64,000 bases of DNA, taken from contig JBAKBP010001413.1 of assembly GCA_037953745.1 (NCBI GenBank), forward strand, positions 150,470-214,469. Reading direction: 5' to 3'. This DNA is from Lithodes maja. Lineage: Eukaryota; Arthropoda; Malacostraca; Decapoda; Lithodidae. Shown one piece after another: positions 22,556 to 33,686 of this stretch; position 1 is the first letter of the stretch; each line of letters begins with the position of its first letter. The position numbers were made by a program, and so were the translations under genes. The notes below the pieces were generated by a model, which worked only from the letters and a program-made list of their open reading frames with translations, made no database searches and had not been told where the DNA came from.

Positions 22556-23455
22556 CCTCATTATGTTCAAAGCTGTCCATAAAAATTACTTTGGTGTTTT
22601 AATAATACTGTTCTTTTTACCTTTACTGATTCTCAATTATTAACTCTTATTCTATTCTTTACCTTATACAATGTGTTATAGAAAATAAATAGATATGCTC
22701 CGTTGCAAAACACTCCAAGTTGCCAACCTTGGCATCCTGGTTATTGTGATCAATCGTATAAATATATAAGTAATTGAAACGAGATGTTACAATCCACGCA
22801 TCAAGACAAGTTGGATCACATTGTAATCTAGCTTGGACCAAATTATAACCAAATATATACAGTATATATATATATATATATCATACAGATAAGATAATAT
22901 CGGCTCCGTTAGATAAAACACTTTAGATGAGCCGAAACGTGTTTCTTTGTAATACAAACAAATGTTAATATTAGAGTAAATCTTGTTTTCTTCCATACCA
23001 CTATTCACAGCACTGTGGTTGACCAATTCATAATCTACCTTAACATGTAATATGGCACGCTATGATTATTGCATTATACTTTTCTCAGTGGATTCTTAAT
23101 TACTAGCTTAATTACTGTGGCTTCCCATTATCAGTAAACAGTTCGGCGCTACCCATTGTAATGATTTACTATAAAGTAAGTCGTCGAATTAATTAACGAT
23201 AATCCAAGCAATCTGGTTATGTTGTTTTAAAGTTGATATACATTGTTTAGGCTTTTATATGTTTACATTGAATTGTTTAAATTATCCTCCAAACATAATT
23301 AAAAGTATACTATAGCTCTGTGTATGTTATCTTGAATTCAATTTAATATGTATTATTTCACCATCATTATGTTACGGTGAACATTGGAAACGCATACACA
23401 TTATATAATATATATAAAGGGTTCTTAAATGTAAATATTTATAATTGATATTTAT

Positions 23456-23660
23456 TCAATCAAAATAATAACCACCCACAAGCTGCATCAACTGCCTCCT
23501 GTATTTTCGTTGGAGCTGATTTAAAAATGTTCCAATGTATATTAGGGCGGCGACGGATCCCCCCCCCCCCGATCCCACTCCTCCCGCCCTTTCCAATCCT
23601 AACCTGGACCACATTCCACTCCATGACATGATGGCCCACACATTCTCTATTGGGTTCATG
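23456..23660 (-). pseudogene. Tc1-like transposase, C-terminal fragment
   Basis: The minus strand reads MNPIENVWAIM, the motif holding the third catalytic residue of Tc1-type DDE transposases, and ends LQLVGGYYFD-like, as is usual for this family. A poly-G/poly-C tract (23559-23570) disrupts the middle. The N-terminal DNA-binding and first two catalytic motifs are absent. Confidence 0.6.
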
Positions 23661-24319
23661 TCTCACACCCTTGTGGACCAGCTAAACCCCGGATGGAGTC
23701 GGGTCATGTGAAGGTATTGAAGGATAAGCCTTTACAACGGCACCTCGTAGCTACTGTCTATTTTTCCTATTTTCTGAAGAGTGTAGAGAGGGGAGAAGGG
23801 GTGTTGGAGAGAGACGAAGTTGTAGTGGCGTAAGGCTCAGGATGGCCATGGCACGTGTGATGTGCGTTTTATGTTATCGGGTGTGAGTGTGTGTGTGTGT
23901 GTTTTGTATCCTGTGTTAGTGTTGGTGTGGGTGGGTTGGTGCTTGCATGTGATGGACAGAGGAGAGAGGTTGAAGCGCCGTCTCCCCAAACATTACAAAT
24001 TGTGGAGGTCATAAGTATATGTATTATTTAACTTATTCCTTAAGCCAACACACATAACTTTAATCCTAAGTGTTATTGTTACACTTAATATATATACAAA
24101 CAAATATAGACTTGTTCTTCGGGAATCTTGGCTTAAGTAGGAATAGGATATCTATCGAGGCAGCGAGCGACATGTGTTGTTCGCTGCCTCGCTAGTTATT
24201 CTATTCCTAATCAATATATGTTTGTTATTTTAGTCATCCCTAACGTTTATTATGTATATGTACATTCAAAACAATCGCATAGTATTAATCTGCGTATTTT
24301 AGAGGGTATAATTTACGTC

Positions 24320-24324
<5 letters not shown>

Positions 24325-24361
<37 letters not shown>

Positions 24362-24385
24362 AGAGAGAGAGAGAGGGAGGTGGGA
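24325..24385. repeat. (GA)n microsatellite at the inner edge of the right arm
   Basis: GA-rich run with interspersed G runs. It mirrors the CT-rich tract of the left arm. Confidence 0.9.
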
Positions 24386-24790
24386 GGGAGGGGAGAGAAA
24401 GCGGGTGAAGACGGAGAGTTGGGGTGAAAGGGAGAGGGGAGGAGGGGGAATGGGAAGTGCGAAGGATATATATTTGATTGTCTGTATATTAAATTCCATA
24501 AATAACGCAACACCTGATGTGTGTTACTTATTTGTGATCCGGCATGAGCTAATCTCATAATATAGCCTGTGTGTTATGTTAAAATAAACTTATTCTGCGT
24601 GCTGTTTTAGAACACACACACACACATACACATGTTTGACTCCTCCTTCCAACCTCTATATTAACCCCGCCCCCTTTTATTAGAAGCGATTAAAGGGCCA
24701 TCTATTAAAAGATAATAGAACTAATACATTGCCTCAGGCCCTGACAGCAGTTCTGTCGTAGACTGTACGTATGTATTTAACCCTGTCAGT
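24335..24790 (-). repeat. Right arm of the long inverted repeat
   Basis: Inverted copy of 22105-22555. The best-conserved part is 24470-24760. Differences between the arms are frequent enough to imply an old insertion. Confidence 0.9.
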
Positions 24791-25579
24791 TCCTCGCCTA
24801 ATATGGTAAGGTTCAAATTAGATGATATTCTTGGACTTTTATTGCTTCAATCATATTGTTTCATTCCTATTGTTTCACTATGTAAAGGTTCAAGGTTACG
24901 ATTATTCATGGAGTTTCGTTCCTGCTTTATTTTAGTCTCGTTTTCTTTACCCGAACTTTGGATTATAGTTATACAGTTTCTTTCGGGGTTTCAGTGCTTC
25001 AACTAATTATCTTCCCTATCTTATTCTGTATTTATGGGTCTTGTCAGAGGTAATGGGGTTTGTGGGAGCTAGTCTTTTCACTCTACGTCCAACCTCAGAA
25101 TCAACGGGACTAAGGTAAAGGAGCTTTAAGCAGGCGTCACACCATGCCGATTTGAGCCACGACTGACCACGACCTTGAGTCGTGGTCAGGAGTGCCGACC
25201 TTCGGCGGAGAGCTTAAGGATATGGGGGGGTGAGTTTTGGACGGGACGCAGTATGGATGGCCACGCCGCCTGACGGCGACCTGACGGGGTAGACCGGCGC
25301 CCATGCCGGACTGAATGTGAGTTTCAGGTCGCCGCTGGAGTGCCGATCTGCGGTGTAGTGTGTCGACAACGACCCGACGAACGGCGTCGACGGGAGTTAG
25401 GGCGGCGTCAATATTCATTACTGTGCCGATGAGCGGCGACCCCTTCAGTATGGACGGTGAACCCGGCCCGCATGACCCCGAACGACGGCGACCGAACTCA
25501 AGGTGTGGTATATAAAAGGTACACCAAAGGGTGGGCCTCATCAGTATACCTTCAGCCACCGTAACGGTTGCACGTAGCC

Positions 25580-26021
25580 ATGTTCACCACAGTCCCCAGG
25601 AACCCGATACGACATCTATGCTTACTCCAGGTTCAGTTAAATCTGGAAAATGACTACCTACTGACAAATATAGCCATCTGCAAGCTGCTGTTGAGGAAAA
25701 GAAGGAGGGAGAATAGAACCCCTCGCATGTGGGTCCGGAACTGGCTTCTCTGTAGGAAAACTTTTGGTATTTATGAGCAGCTACTGAAGGAACTCGCCCA
25801 GGAGGATGGGCCAGCCTACAGAAACTACCTGCGGATGGATGTTGCAGTCTTCCGGGAGGTACTAGGACTTGTGGCGCACCACATTGAAAAGAACGATACT
25901 TTTTACCGGAAGGCACTCGACCCTGGCCTAAGACTACCCATAACATTGCGGTTCCTGGCAACCGGTGACAGCTATATGAGCCTGAAATTGTCATTTATTA
26001 GTATTGATATGTACTATTATA

Positions 26022-26067
<46 letters not shown>

Positions 26068-26098
26068 GGCTTGTTTCATTCATCCACTGCATGAATAA
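25580..26098 (+). pseudogene. Harbinger (HARBI1-like) transposase, N-terminal fragment
   Basis: From the ATG at 25580 the frame reads through RTPRMWVRNWLLCRKTFGIY, NYLRMDVAVFREVL, then NDTFYRKALDPGLRLPITLR and FLATGDSYMSLKLSF. This is the conserved N-terminal block of PIF/Harbinger DDE transposases (HARBI1/ALP1-like). The sequence then runs into AT repeats and stops. The downstream DDE nuclease motifs are not found before the right terminal repeat, so this copy cannot encode an active enzyme. A splice site just after LKLSF was considered but no continuing exon was seen. Confidence 0.8.
26024..26062. repeat. (TA)n microsatellite
   Basis: TA run inside the Harbinger element, overlapping the end of its ORF. 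Confidence 0.95.
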
Positions 26099-26948
26099 TT
26101 TATGCATAAACAAATGATTTACGTTATATATACATATATATATATAACATATTCAATAACTAAATAAAGTAATACAATAATGAAATAAAGAAAGTCATCA
26201 ATCAAAAAATACATACATATATAATTTATAAAGTATAAATAATGACTAAATACATTATATAAATCAATATAGCAATATTAATCTAAGTACATGAATAAAT
26301 TAATTACAAATATATATATATATAAAGATATTAAATTAATAAGTAAATCAATACAATAATGAAATCGCGAAAGGAATAACAAACGGCAGATACCACAACC
26401 AGGTCAGGTCAGAAACCTGTGGTATGCACAACGAGTCTCCACAAACATAATTAATTTGTCCACACGTGGCTGGTCAGTGTCAAACACTTTTAAATAATCG
26501 AGACATGCAAAACTAATTAAAACAAAATTACCTGGCTATTGTGACGACCACTCTGCCGCACGATGTGGTCCTTGAGAAAGCCAAACGTGGCGATAATCCA
26601 CTTATCCACTTATCCACTTATCATTTATTGTGCCGTGTGCTGCCGCACTGACGCCTACCGTTTCCCGTCAAGCGTCGTCAATCGCTGTCAAGCGCCGCCA
26701 AGCGCCGTCACACGCCATCAGCCTCCAGTCCCCTTCCCGTCCCATTTTTATGACCTCACTCCACGCAGACTTGATTTCAAATTTTTTCGCTTGTAGAACT
26801 TTTGAGGGGGTATGTGAAGACCAATCCCGACCTGTTCATTAGGTTGGCGACGGCCCATGATGCGCGGCGACGTAGACAAAGACTGTTCACGACCCTTAGG
26901 TCGCGGACAGTCTTGGCCTAAAATCGACTAGGTGTGACGGGTGCTTTA

Positions 26949-27420
26949 CACTCTTCATATTCGTTTGTTTCTTTTTATCTTATCTTTCTACCACATTAGA
27001 CGAATTTTAACTGATAGGGAGTAAATATTGTTGTAACTATAAGAAGACAGATTTTCATTGGTTCTGTAAGGTAAAGATACTTTTTGTTTTTGTATTGCAC
27101 TTCAGAATCTTAATATTCAGTTCCTGTTATAAGAGTGTAATTTTCGTTTTATTTACTTAGTTAATTACTGTTTAAGTTATCCGAGTTCTTTTCTCTGTCG
27201 AGAATAATTAATCTTTAAATTCTAGGAGGCTAATCTAAAGTTATTTATTAAGCTGTATGTCAATTTTATATAGTTTATATATTGTTTTGTTTATTCTATT
27301 AAGGATCCGACACCAGCCGAGGGCCGGGTTGGTGAGGCGTCCATCATTCCTCTGCCGATGAGAGTCTGCCCAGGTCGTCCCCTTTTGAGCCGCCCAGTAG
27401 TGATGGTCTCTGGCGTGCTA
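26949..27420. other. Non-coding interval before element A
   Basis: AT-rich to 27300, then GC-richer sequence up to the CCCT target duplication of element A. No gene recognised. The sequence resumes at 35532. Confidence 0.5.
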
Positions 27421-27424
27421 CCCT

Positions 27425-29265
27425 TGTTACGACCGGGCACTCGGGTACACTAGGGCTCTTACACAGGACTCGAGTATGGCTCGCTGCCACAACGGAAACA
27501 CACGATCCCAACCCCAGAGTACTGCCAGCCGAACAAAAAAACGCCACTACCCTCCAGAGTTCTATCTGCTATAACGGGGTATACAAGAACTCGGTACTAG
27601 CGTTTCACACAACAGACTAATAACAAGACGGGAGTTATCTAGTCTGGTCAACAATCAAACAAAGAAGAAAGTACTACAACACTAAAGAATAGTGTTGGCC
27701 GAAGCCGAAGTAATCCACCCTTGAACTAAGAACTTAAGAAGTCCTCCACCCTCTACTTCGGATCGGCACTATTACGTTACGTTAAACAATAGTCCTCGAG
27801 CATCAAGCAAGGAATCTTCTGATAAGTTAGATGCTTCTCGAATACTCATAAGAAGTAAGTATCGGATTTTGAACAGCAATTTAATGAATAACTCACTGGT
27901 AATTAAAGGCTTTAAATTGACATAAGAAGAATTATAAGAATAAGCAATAGGATATGGCAAACATTAAGAAGAAGTACTCCGACAATGCACTGGCAATAGC
28001 CTACTAAGATTGTGCTCGTGGGCCACTAATCTCTGAAGTAGCTAAGCGTGCCACACATGAAATCAATAGTGCTTAAACAATAATATACATAAGGAGAAGC
28101 TTCAATACTATGCTGTATCTGCTGGTCGAGCAAAGTCTAGCTGGGATATCTAAGGTTAAGAGACAATGGCTGAGCAAGCGGCTCGTAGCCTAGCGAGGTC
28201 CTTAAGACTGTGCGGCCAAATTACGGTAATTGACGGGATGCTCTCTTGAGAGATCCAGATCACTAGTATCTGGTTCTCTCCTGGCGATCCTCTCAAAGTC
28301 AAGCAAATGAGATAGCACAGTGTTGGGTGGCACAGGCAAAAGCCCTCACTCGCAACACAGTGCTAAACTCCCACGGTACACAATCAAAAAGACCCCCTAG
28401 GCTTCCCACGTCTCCGTTGCAATTGTGCTGGTTCAACCAACCTAGCACTCATAGGAAATCACAACTCGAGGAACCCTATCCCAGTCTAGCATTACCTAAA
28501 CCCGCAGAAAACAGGAACATGAATAATAGTACACAGGGAAATACATATACGAGTGCAACAAACATCAATCAATCCTATTCTAGTTAACCCTTCCAAAAAT
28601 AGGCTATCTAACAGGCACTTATCTCGTGAGAACTCAAGCGATAATACTTTGGCTGACTAAATCTGCACCAAAGGGGTCATTGGTTAAAAAGGGACGAGAA
28701 GAGTAGAAGATAGGCTGTTCAGAGAGTAGAGAAAGTTCACATCAGTCGGAAGAATATGGATAGTTGCAAGGGATATGAGAGGTCGCTTTGCCTGATGAGT
28801 TCTGAAGCATGGTGGCAAAAACCTCTCTTTTTATACTCGGCCCTCTAGCGGCATATCTCAAACTACTTAAGGACCGCCCACTGGCAATCATGACGTCATA
28901 TACTCTCAATCTGGGATTGACAAAGAACTTCCCACGCGCTGAAAGGGAGGAAGGGAGGAGGGAATTAGGCCTACCCCTCGTGGCGCGCTCACTGGTCGGT
29001 GTTACATAACTCTCTCTCTCTTCGCATCATTATATATATATAAATCCCACACACAATACTTATATCTAATGATATAAAATAGAACTCGTTGACTTAGAAG
29101 AAAACAAAATACATAATGATAATACTTATAGTACAACGGTTCACATAAACTGAGTTAGGAAACTCTACACAGACTACAGCCAAAGTTCCTGCCCTGACGA
29201 TCCTAGCGAGAGTGGGGCCTGACTGGGCGTTCTGTACAGCATGCTCATACTCGACATGCGTCACA
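27425..29265 (-). repeat. 3' LTR of element A
   Basis: 1841 bp, termini TGTTACGACC...GCGTCACA on the plus strand. Same length as 33687-35527, and the three ORFs within it recur unchanged in the other LTR. Confidence 0.95.
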
Positions 29266-29273
29266 CCTCCCCC
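29266..29273 (-). promoter_or_regulatory. Polypurine tract of element A
   Basis: GGGGGAGG on the minus strand, directly next to the 3' LTR, the expected primer site for plus-strand DNA synthesis. Confidence 0.7.
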
Positions 29274-29752
29274 AAGATTTTACTTGCTCAACCCTGAGCT
29301 AAAATCTGATATACAGAACCCCATCAAACCCCTCACACCCAGCGACCGCATGGCACTAAAACAACGCTGAGTTTATCACTAAAACACATCTTATAAAAAA
29401 AAAAATTCACATTTCATAACTCCTCCCAACAATAGTAAAAGACACAATATCATGCTCCCAGAGCGAGCTTACAGCAGCTCAGCCGTTTGATAGTTCGTGG
29501 ACTACTCAAACCTTATAGGCTATGACAAACTTATACAATTATCTTCATCAAAAAGAAAGAGTTTTTATATGATTTTTATATTTTAATATGTTTTTTTTCG
29601 GCTGCACTATAAGGGCAGCCTATTTTCTTCTATACCAAACGCTCAACAATCCTGCTTTACGACCCAATACGCTGGGCTACAACCGCGAGCCAACAAGCAC
29701 CAAGCGCAAAATACTACTCAAACCAAAGCAGGAGGCTACCCGTGTGTCAATT

Positions 29753-32269
29753 TTACCCAGGATCATATACCCCTGAACGACCACATGCAACCTCGTTGTC
29801 ACAACCGGCAATATGGCTTATGTCCAGGTTATATACCAATAACCTTAGTGACCACCTGGTCAGCCTCATATTCCGATTGTGAAACGGGTCCAAGATCTTG
29901 AGAGGGTAATGATCTGGGTAAACTACACCGACCGGACCATAGGCTGGAACATAGATCTCGAAATGCCCCAGCGCATCATTGTCCTTTTCACTTTCATTCA
30001 TCAGGCTCTGACACGTTGCTGGTGCATTCTTAAGTCCGTAGGGCATAACATTGCACTGGTAGGTACTCCCGTCCACAACAAAACCACATACCTCTTTAGC
30101 GCGCTCGGACAAAGTTACACGCAACGACCACTCACGACATTCCTTATCCCTCAGATCCTTCGTCCACACGTAATCCAGCTCTGCTTGCACCATAGGCTGT
30201 CGAGCAGGATTTATACGGCAGGGAATTAAACTGAGCCTTGCACTATCTCCACAAACAACATGCCTAGTGACCTCCCACAACCCAGCCGAGACCGCAGCTT
30301 CTAACCTGTAGTCTCCCTCCTTCTCCACCTTCGTCCCTAGAACAGCCAGGTCATGAGAGGGACAATCAGTACCACCCGTGCAGTCACTCCCACAGTTCAT
30401 TATTGCTAAGGCTTCCCCGCCGATACCGTACATGCGCACCCCCGCATTCCTTGTGAAGACATCTGCCTGCGCAGCATCACCGCTTTCAGCGACATGGCCA
30501 GATACAGTCGGTCTATGGTAGGGCTGTTGCATTAGACTAGAGCAGCATTGGGAGGCTATGCGACGACCGGGCACTGCGATACCACAGCCGACCTTACCAA
30601 TCTGCTCAATGTCCTCCTTTTGACCACCACCCTTGGCAGCCATGGGTCGACCCTGACCTGGCAACCATGCCAAGGCCTCGTCGCCCACCTTAAACCACCG
30701 AAACAACGAGGCTAACGGTCTTTTAACAGTCACATGACCTGCCTGCGGAACATCTCGCACCGCCCGAGTTGTGAGACTCAGGGGCTCGGCACGACCAGTG
30801 GGGTATGAACCGAGCTGGTGCTGGAGTGCTGCACACTGCTGCTCAGGCAGGTGCTCTAGCGCTTCCACAGCCACCAGACTCGTGTCCCCCGCCCACTGCT
30901 TCGCCGAGACATGACAATCCCTACTCTCCTCCACCTGTGCCCTACTGCCCCCCTCTCCTTCTCCACCTTGGCCGCGGCAGACCAACGCAGGGACAGGAGG
31001 CTGCTCAGGTGGTTGCCTCACAAACTCCTCCAACAGGTTCACATGACATGCTTCCCCGTCCTTGTGTTTAATCTCGACAGCACCATTACCACACTTCTGA
31101 ACTTCCGGATCCTCCAACTGCAGTTTACAAATATCTGAGGGAACCAACCTGTCTAGATGCTTCCGAAGCAACCCAAGTCCTTCCCCAATATCAAACTGAG
31201 CAACCCTTTTTTCTCTCCGTGTGCAACGTTGCTGCCCCGGAGTCTCTTCCGGCCCTACCTCCTCACTAACTGTGACAGGTCCTGGGGCCTCTCCAGACTC
31301 CAACATAGGTGCCAATACTAAATCACCCAGGAGAGCCGCCGAGTCAAAACTCTTAAAACCAACTCCAGCTTTAGCCTCCTCCTGTTGATCGTTCCTCTGC
31401 TGGTCTGAAGACGGAGGACTAGGCTGTGACACTTTATCTGCCCGAGCTCGGGTGACAACACACGCCATGGGTTGTGTCTGGCACCGCTCGACCCACTCTT
31501 GTTCTCCCCCACTCACGTCGGCCGGCCTCTCGGCAACGACTAAGGGTAGAACCTCAGAAGCGGGCATTGCAAAGTCGTTGCCGAGAAGAAGGTCGACGCC
31601 CTCCACTGGCAGTTTCTCCACAATCCCAACATCCAATTCACGTGCCACACCATCCACCTCCAACTCCAACCGCACCAGCGGGTATGACCGAGTTGCATTA
31701 ATACCCTGCACCACTACCACCCGAGCCGCATTTATAGGGTAGCCAGTCAAATTGTTCATCAGAGTCTGGGAAGCACCTGTATCACGCAAGACCTCTACTC
31801 CATGCTTGCGCCCCGCCCACATCACGCAACCCCGTCCTCTATGGTCGCAAAAAACATCCTGAGCAGGGTTCGAGCCTCTCAGGTGTTTCTGCATTGGCTG
31901 TGCCTCAGCCTCTGACGAACTGCCCCGGGCAAACTCAGAAGACTTCGGAGACACACCAATGTTGCAGGCCAAAGACACAGCTGCTGTAGGTGGTTTGCTA
32001 GGACAGACTCTTGCAAAGTGCCCCTTTTCATGACAAAGATAACACTCCAACTCCCCTCTGGGCTTCCCTTGGTACTGGGAAGGGCCCGGCCCCTTCTTAA
32101 ATGGGACGGTGTTAGTCTTGTGGTCAGTCTTGGTATCATAGCTCTTGTACTTGTTTGCATAATGTATATCACTAACTCGGGGGGGTGGGGTGTCACGCCC
32201 CTTGTTACCTGCCTCACTACGCTGGGCAGACCCGCACCCACGAATTAATGATAGCCGGAGGTCAGCCAT
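29753..32269 (-). pseudogene. Element A gag-pol, uninterrupted but internally deleted frame
   Basis: An 838-codon frame begins in the end of gag (LRLSLIRGCGS) and has a CCHC zinc knuckle near residue 76 (CYLCHEKGHFARVC). A retropepsin-type protease sits near 160 (LRDTGASQTL) with its second conserved block near 230 (VDLLLGNDFA). Then comes the end of integrase (about 410, CHVNLLEEFVRQPPE), a pre-RT linker (about 460-500), an RT fragment near 740 (VMPYGLKNAPATCQSLMN) and the end of RNase H (780-838, with PDHYPLKILD and HIAGCDNEVA). The catalytic YXDD of RT and the DDE core of integrase are missing. The integrase end precedes RT, as in elements B and C. The frame staying open across several deletions is notable. 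Confidence 0.85.
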
Positions 32270-33484
32270 CTCAGCTGCCTCCTGTAGAGTTTTAGGGTTC
32301 TTTTCTTTAATAGTTAGTCATATCTGCACCAGTACACTTATAAAACTGCTCGAGCAGAAACAGCTCAGTCAACTGTTCGGCCGTCTCAGCTTTCTCAGAA
32401 CGTGTCCAGTTAGCAAGTGCATCTTTTAAGTCCCGGGCATGTTCAAGAAAGGTCGCCTCCCTAGTCTTCGTAACACCCCGAAACTTCAATCGATATGTTT
32501 CTGGTTGCAACTCGTATGCCCGTAGGACAGCTCTCTTCAATTCTGGGTAGTCAATGCAAGACTCTAAAGGCAGTGCATCATAAGCCTTCAGACCCTTACC
32601 CGTAAGTCTTGAGGAGACCAGAGCTGCCCACTTCTCTTCAGGCCAATTATGCTCCCTACACTTCTTCTCAAAACGATTAAAAAATTCTGTGACTTCAGTT
32701 TCACTAAATGCCGGCACCAATTTGACTAAGTGAGACAAGCAAGGACTGTTCTCTTACTTGGCCCTCCCGGCCCATCCGAATCCCTGTCGACTCTGCACGA
32801 GTCTTATCTAAGTCTATCTGAGCACAATATTTCTCGGGAGTCGTATCTAAGCTCAGCCTCGTGCCTCCTGACCTCAATCTCATGCCTCCTAGTCTCATTC
32901 TCCTGCCTCCTAGACTCAGCCTCAATCTCCTGCTTCCTAGCCTCATTCTTCGCCTCAATCTCCTGCTTCCTAGCCTCATTCTCCATTTTAGCAAGCTCGA
33001 GTTTAAATATCATCTCAGGAGACAGGCCGGAAGAGGGAGCTGCCACTACTGAAGGAGGGGGGGCAAGAACTGGGGAACCACCATACGCACCGCCCGAGGG
33101 CACTCCAATCTTCCAATGCTCATCCCTCTGTGGGAGAGTGCTAACCTCCGGCAACTGAGTGGACGGCACTGTGGGAGTCGAGTGAGAGGGGATCTGGGGA
33201 GGAACCCCCCCAAACGCCCTCTCCTCCGAAACCCCATGTCGCCCACGCAACACCCAGGAAATCAGCTCCCCCTTGGACATCCCTCCTACATTGGATAGAC
33301 CCAAAACCTTGGCTATCAGGTGCAAGCCATAAACATTCACCCCAGTCAGCCTCTCCTCCGTCACGTGGTACTGCTTACTCACAAAAAGTCTAGCATCCTC
33401 CTCACTAGTTACTAACGGCACCTCCTCACATAGCATCTCTCGCTCCTCGTCAGTACTAGGGCCCGACATACTGAAGTTCACCAA
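32270..33484 (-). pseudogene. Element A gag, three frame breaks
   Basis: Translation probably starts at the ATG near 33466-33470 or 33484. The N-terminal region (33484-32840) holds a DEEREMLCEEVP segment, a proline/serine-rich linker and a charged coiled coil with tandem RKQEIEA/RRHE-type repeats. A second frame covers 32840-32740. A third (32738-32312) carries the capsid: ECFFNRFEKK-like entry, WAALVSSRLTGKGLKAYDAL, then YELQPETYRLKFRG and LTELFLLEQFYKC, a pattern like the vertebrate SCAN domain. A last shift near 32312 joins to the pol frame. Element B has the same protein in one frame, which confirms the order. Gag would package the RNA, but this copy cannot make it intact. Confidence 0.8.
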
Positions 33485-33666
33485 AAAATTCTCGAGACAA
33501 AAGTGTTAAACTCCCTTATGCAAGCACTAATTACTAAATTAACTGGAGTCTCTTAAATGCTCTCCTAATTGCCTTACAAAAAAAAAAATATTCTTCAATA
33601 TGTACGCTAAAGTACCAACAAACAAATGTTGTACAACTCTGCAAAAAATTTATACTGTTCACAAAA

Positions 33667-33684
33667 TCCTAAGCAAGGTCGCCA
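33667..33684 (-). promoter_or_regulatory. Primer binding site of element A
   Basis: The minus strand reads TGGCGACCTTGCTTAGGA two bases after the 5' LTR. The first ten bases are identical in element B (51507-51524). The tRNA partner was not determined. Confidence 0.65.
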
Positions 33685-33686
33685 TT

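Larger units (their letters stand above)
22105..24790. mobile_element. Long-terminal-inverted-repeat element, about 2.7 kb
   Basis: The two ~450-bp arms enclose about 1.8 kb that carries the C-terminal end of a Tc1-like transposase (23456-23660). Tc1 relatives with inverted repeats several hundred bp long are known, so a decayed Tc1-type transposon fits. The exact termini and a TA duplication were not established. Apart from the transposase tail and a GT run (23885-23902), the interior (22556-23455, 23667-24334) has no recognised feature. Confidence 0.6.
25129..26945 (+). mobile_element. PIF/Harbinger DNA transposon with TTA target duplication
   Basis: Terminal inverted repeats AGCAGGCGTCACACC (25129-25143) and, reversed, AGCACCCGTCACACC (26931-26945) are flanked by TTA at 25126-25128 and 26946-26948. 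The 3-bp TWA duplication is the hallmark of PIF/Harbinger. The interior carries a Harbinger-type transposase start (25580 onward), then AT microsatellites and AT-rich sequence (26010-26540) that seem to have replaced the catalytic half. Subterminal sequence is strikingly GC-rich with repeated CGACG/GGCGA motifs. Confidence 0.8.

Noticed and set aside
25137..25994. Minus-strand ORFs of about 140 codons
   Set aside because: They are antisense to the GC-rich end and transposase start of the Harbinger element and lack any motif.
27772..29009. ORFs of 60-86 codons repeated at 34034-35271
   Set aside because: They lie within the two LTR copies of element A and recur because the LTRs match. No conserved domain.
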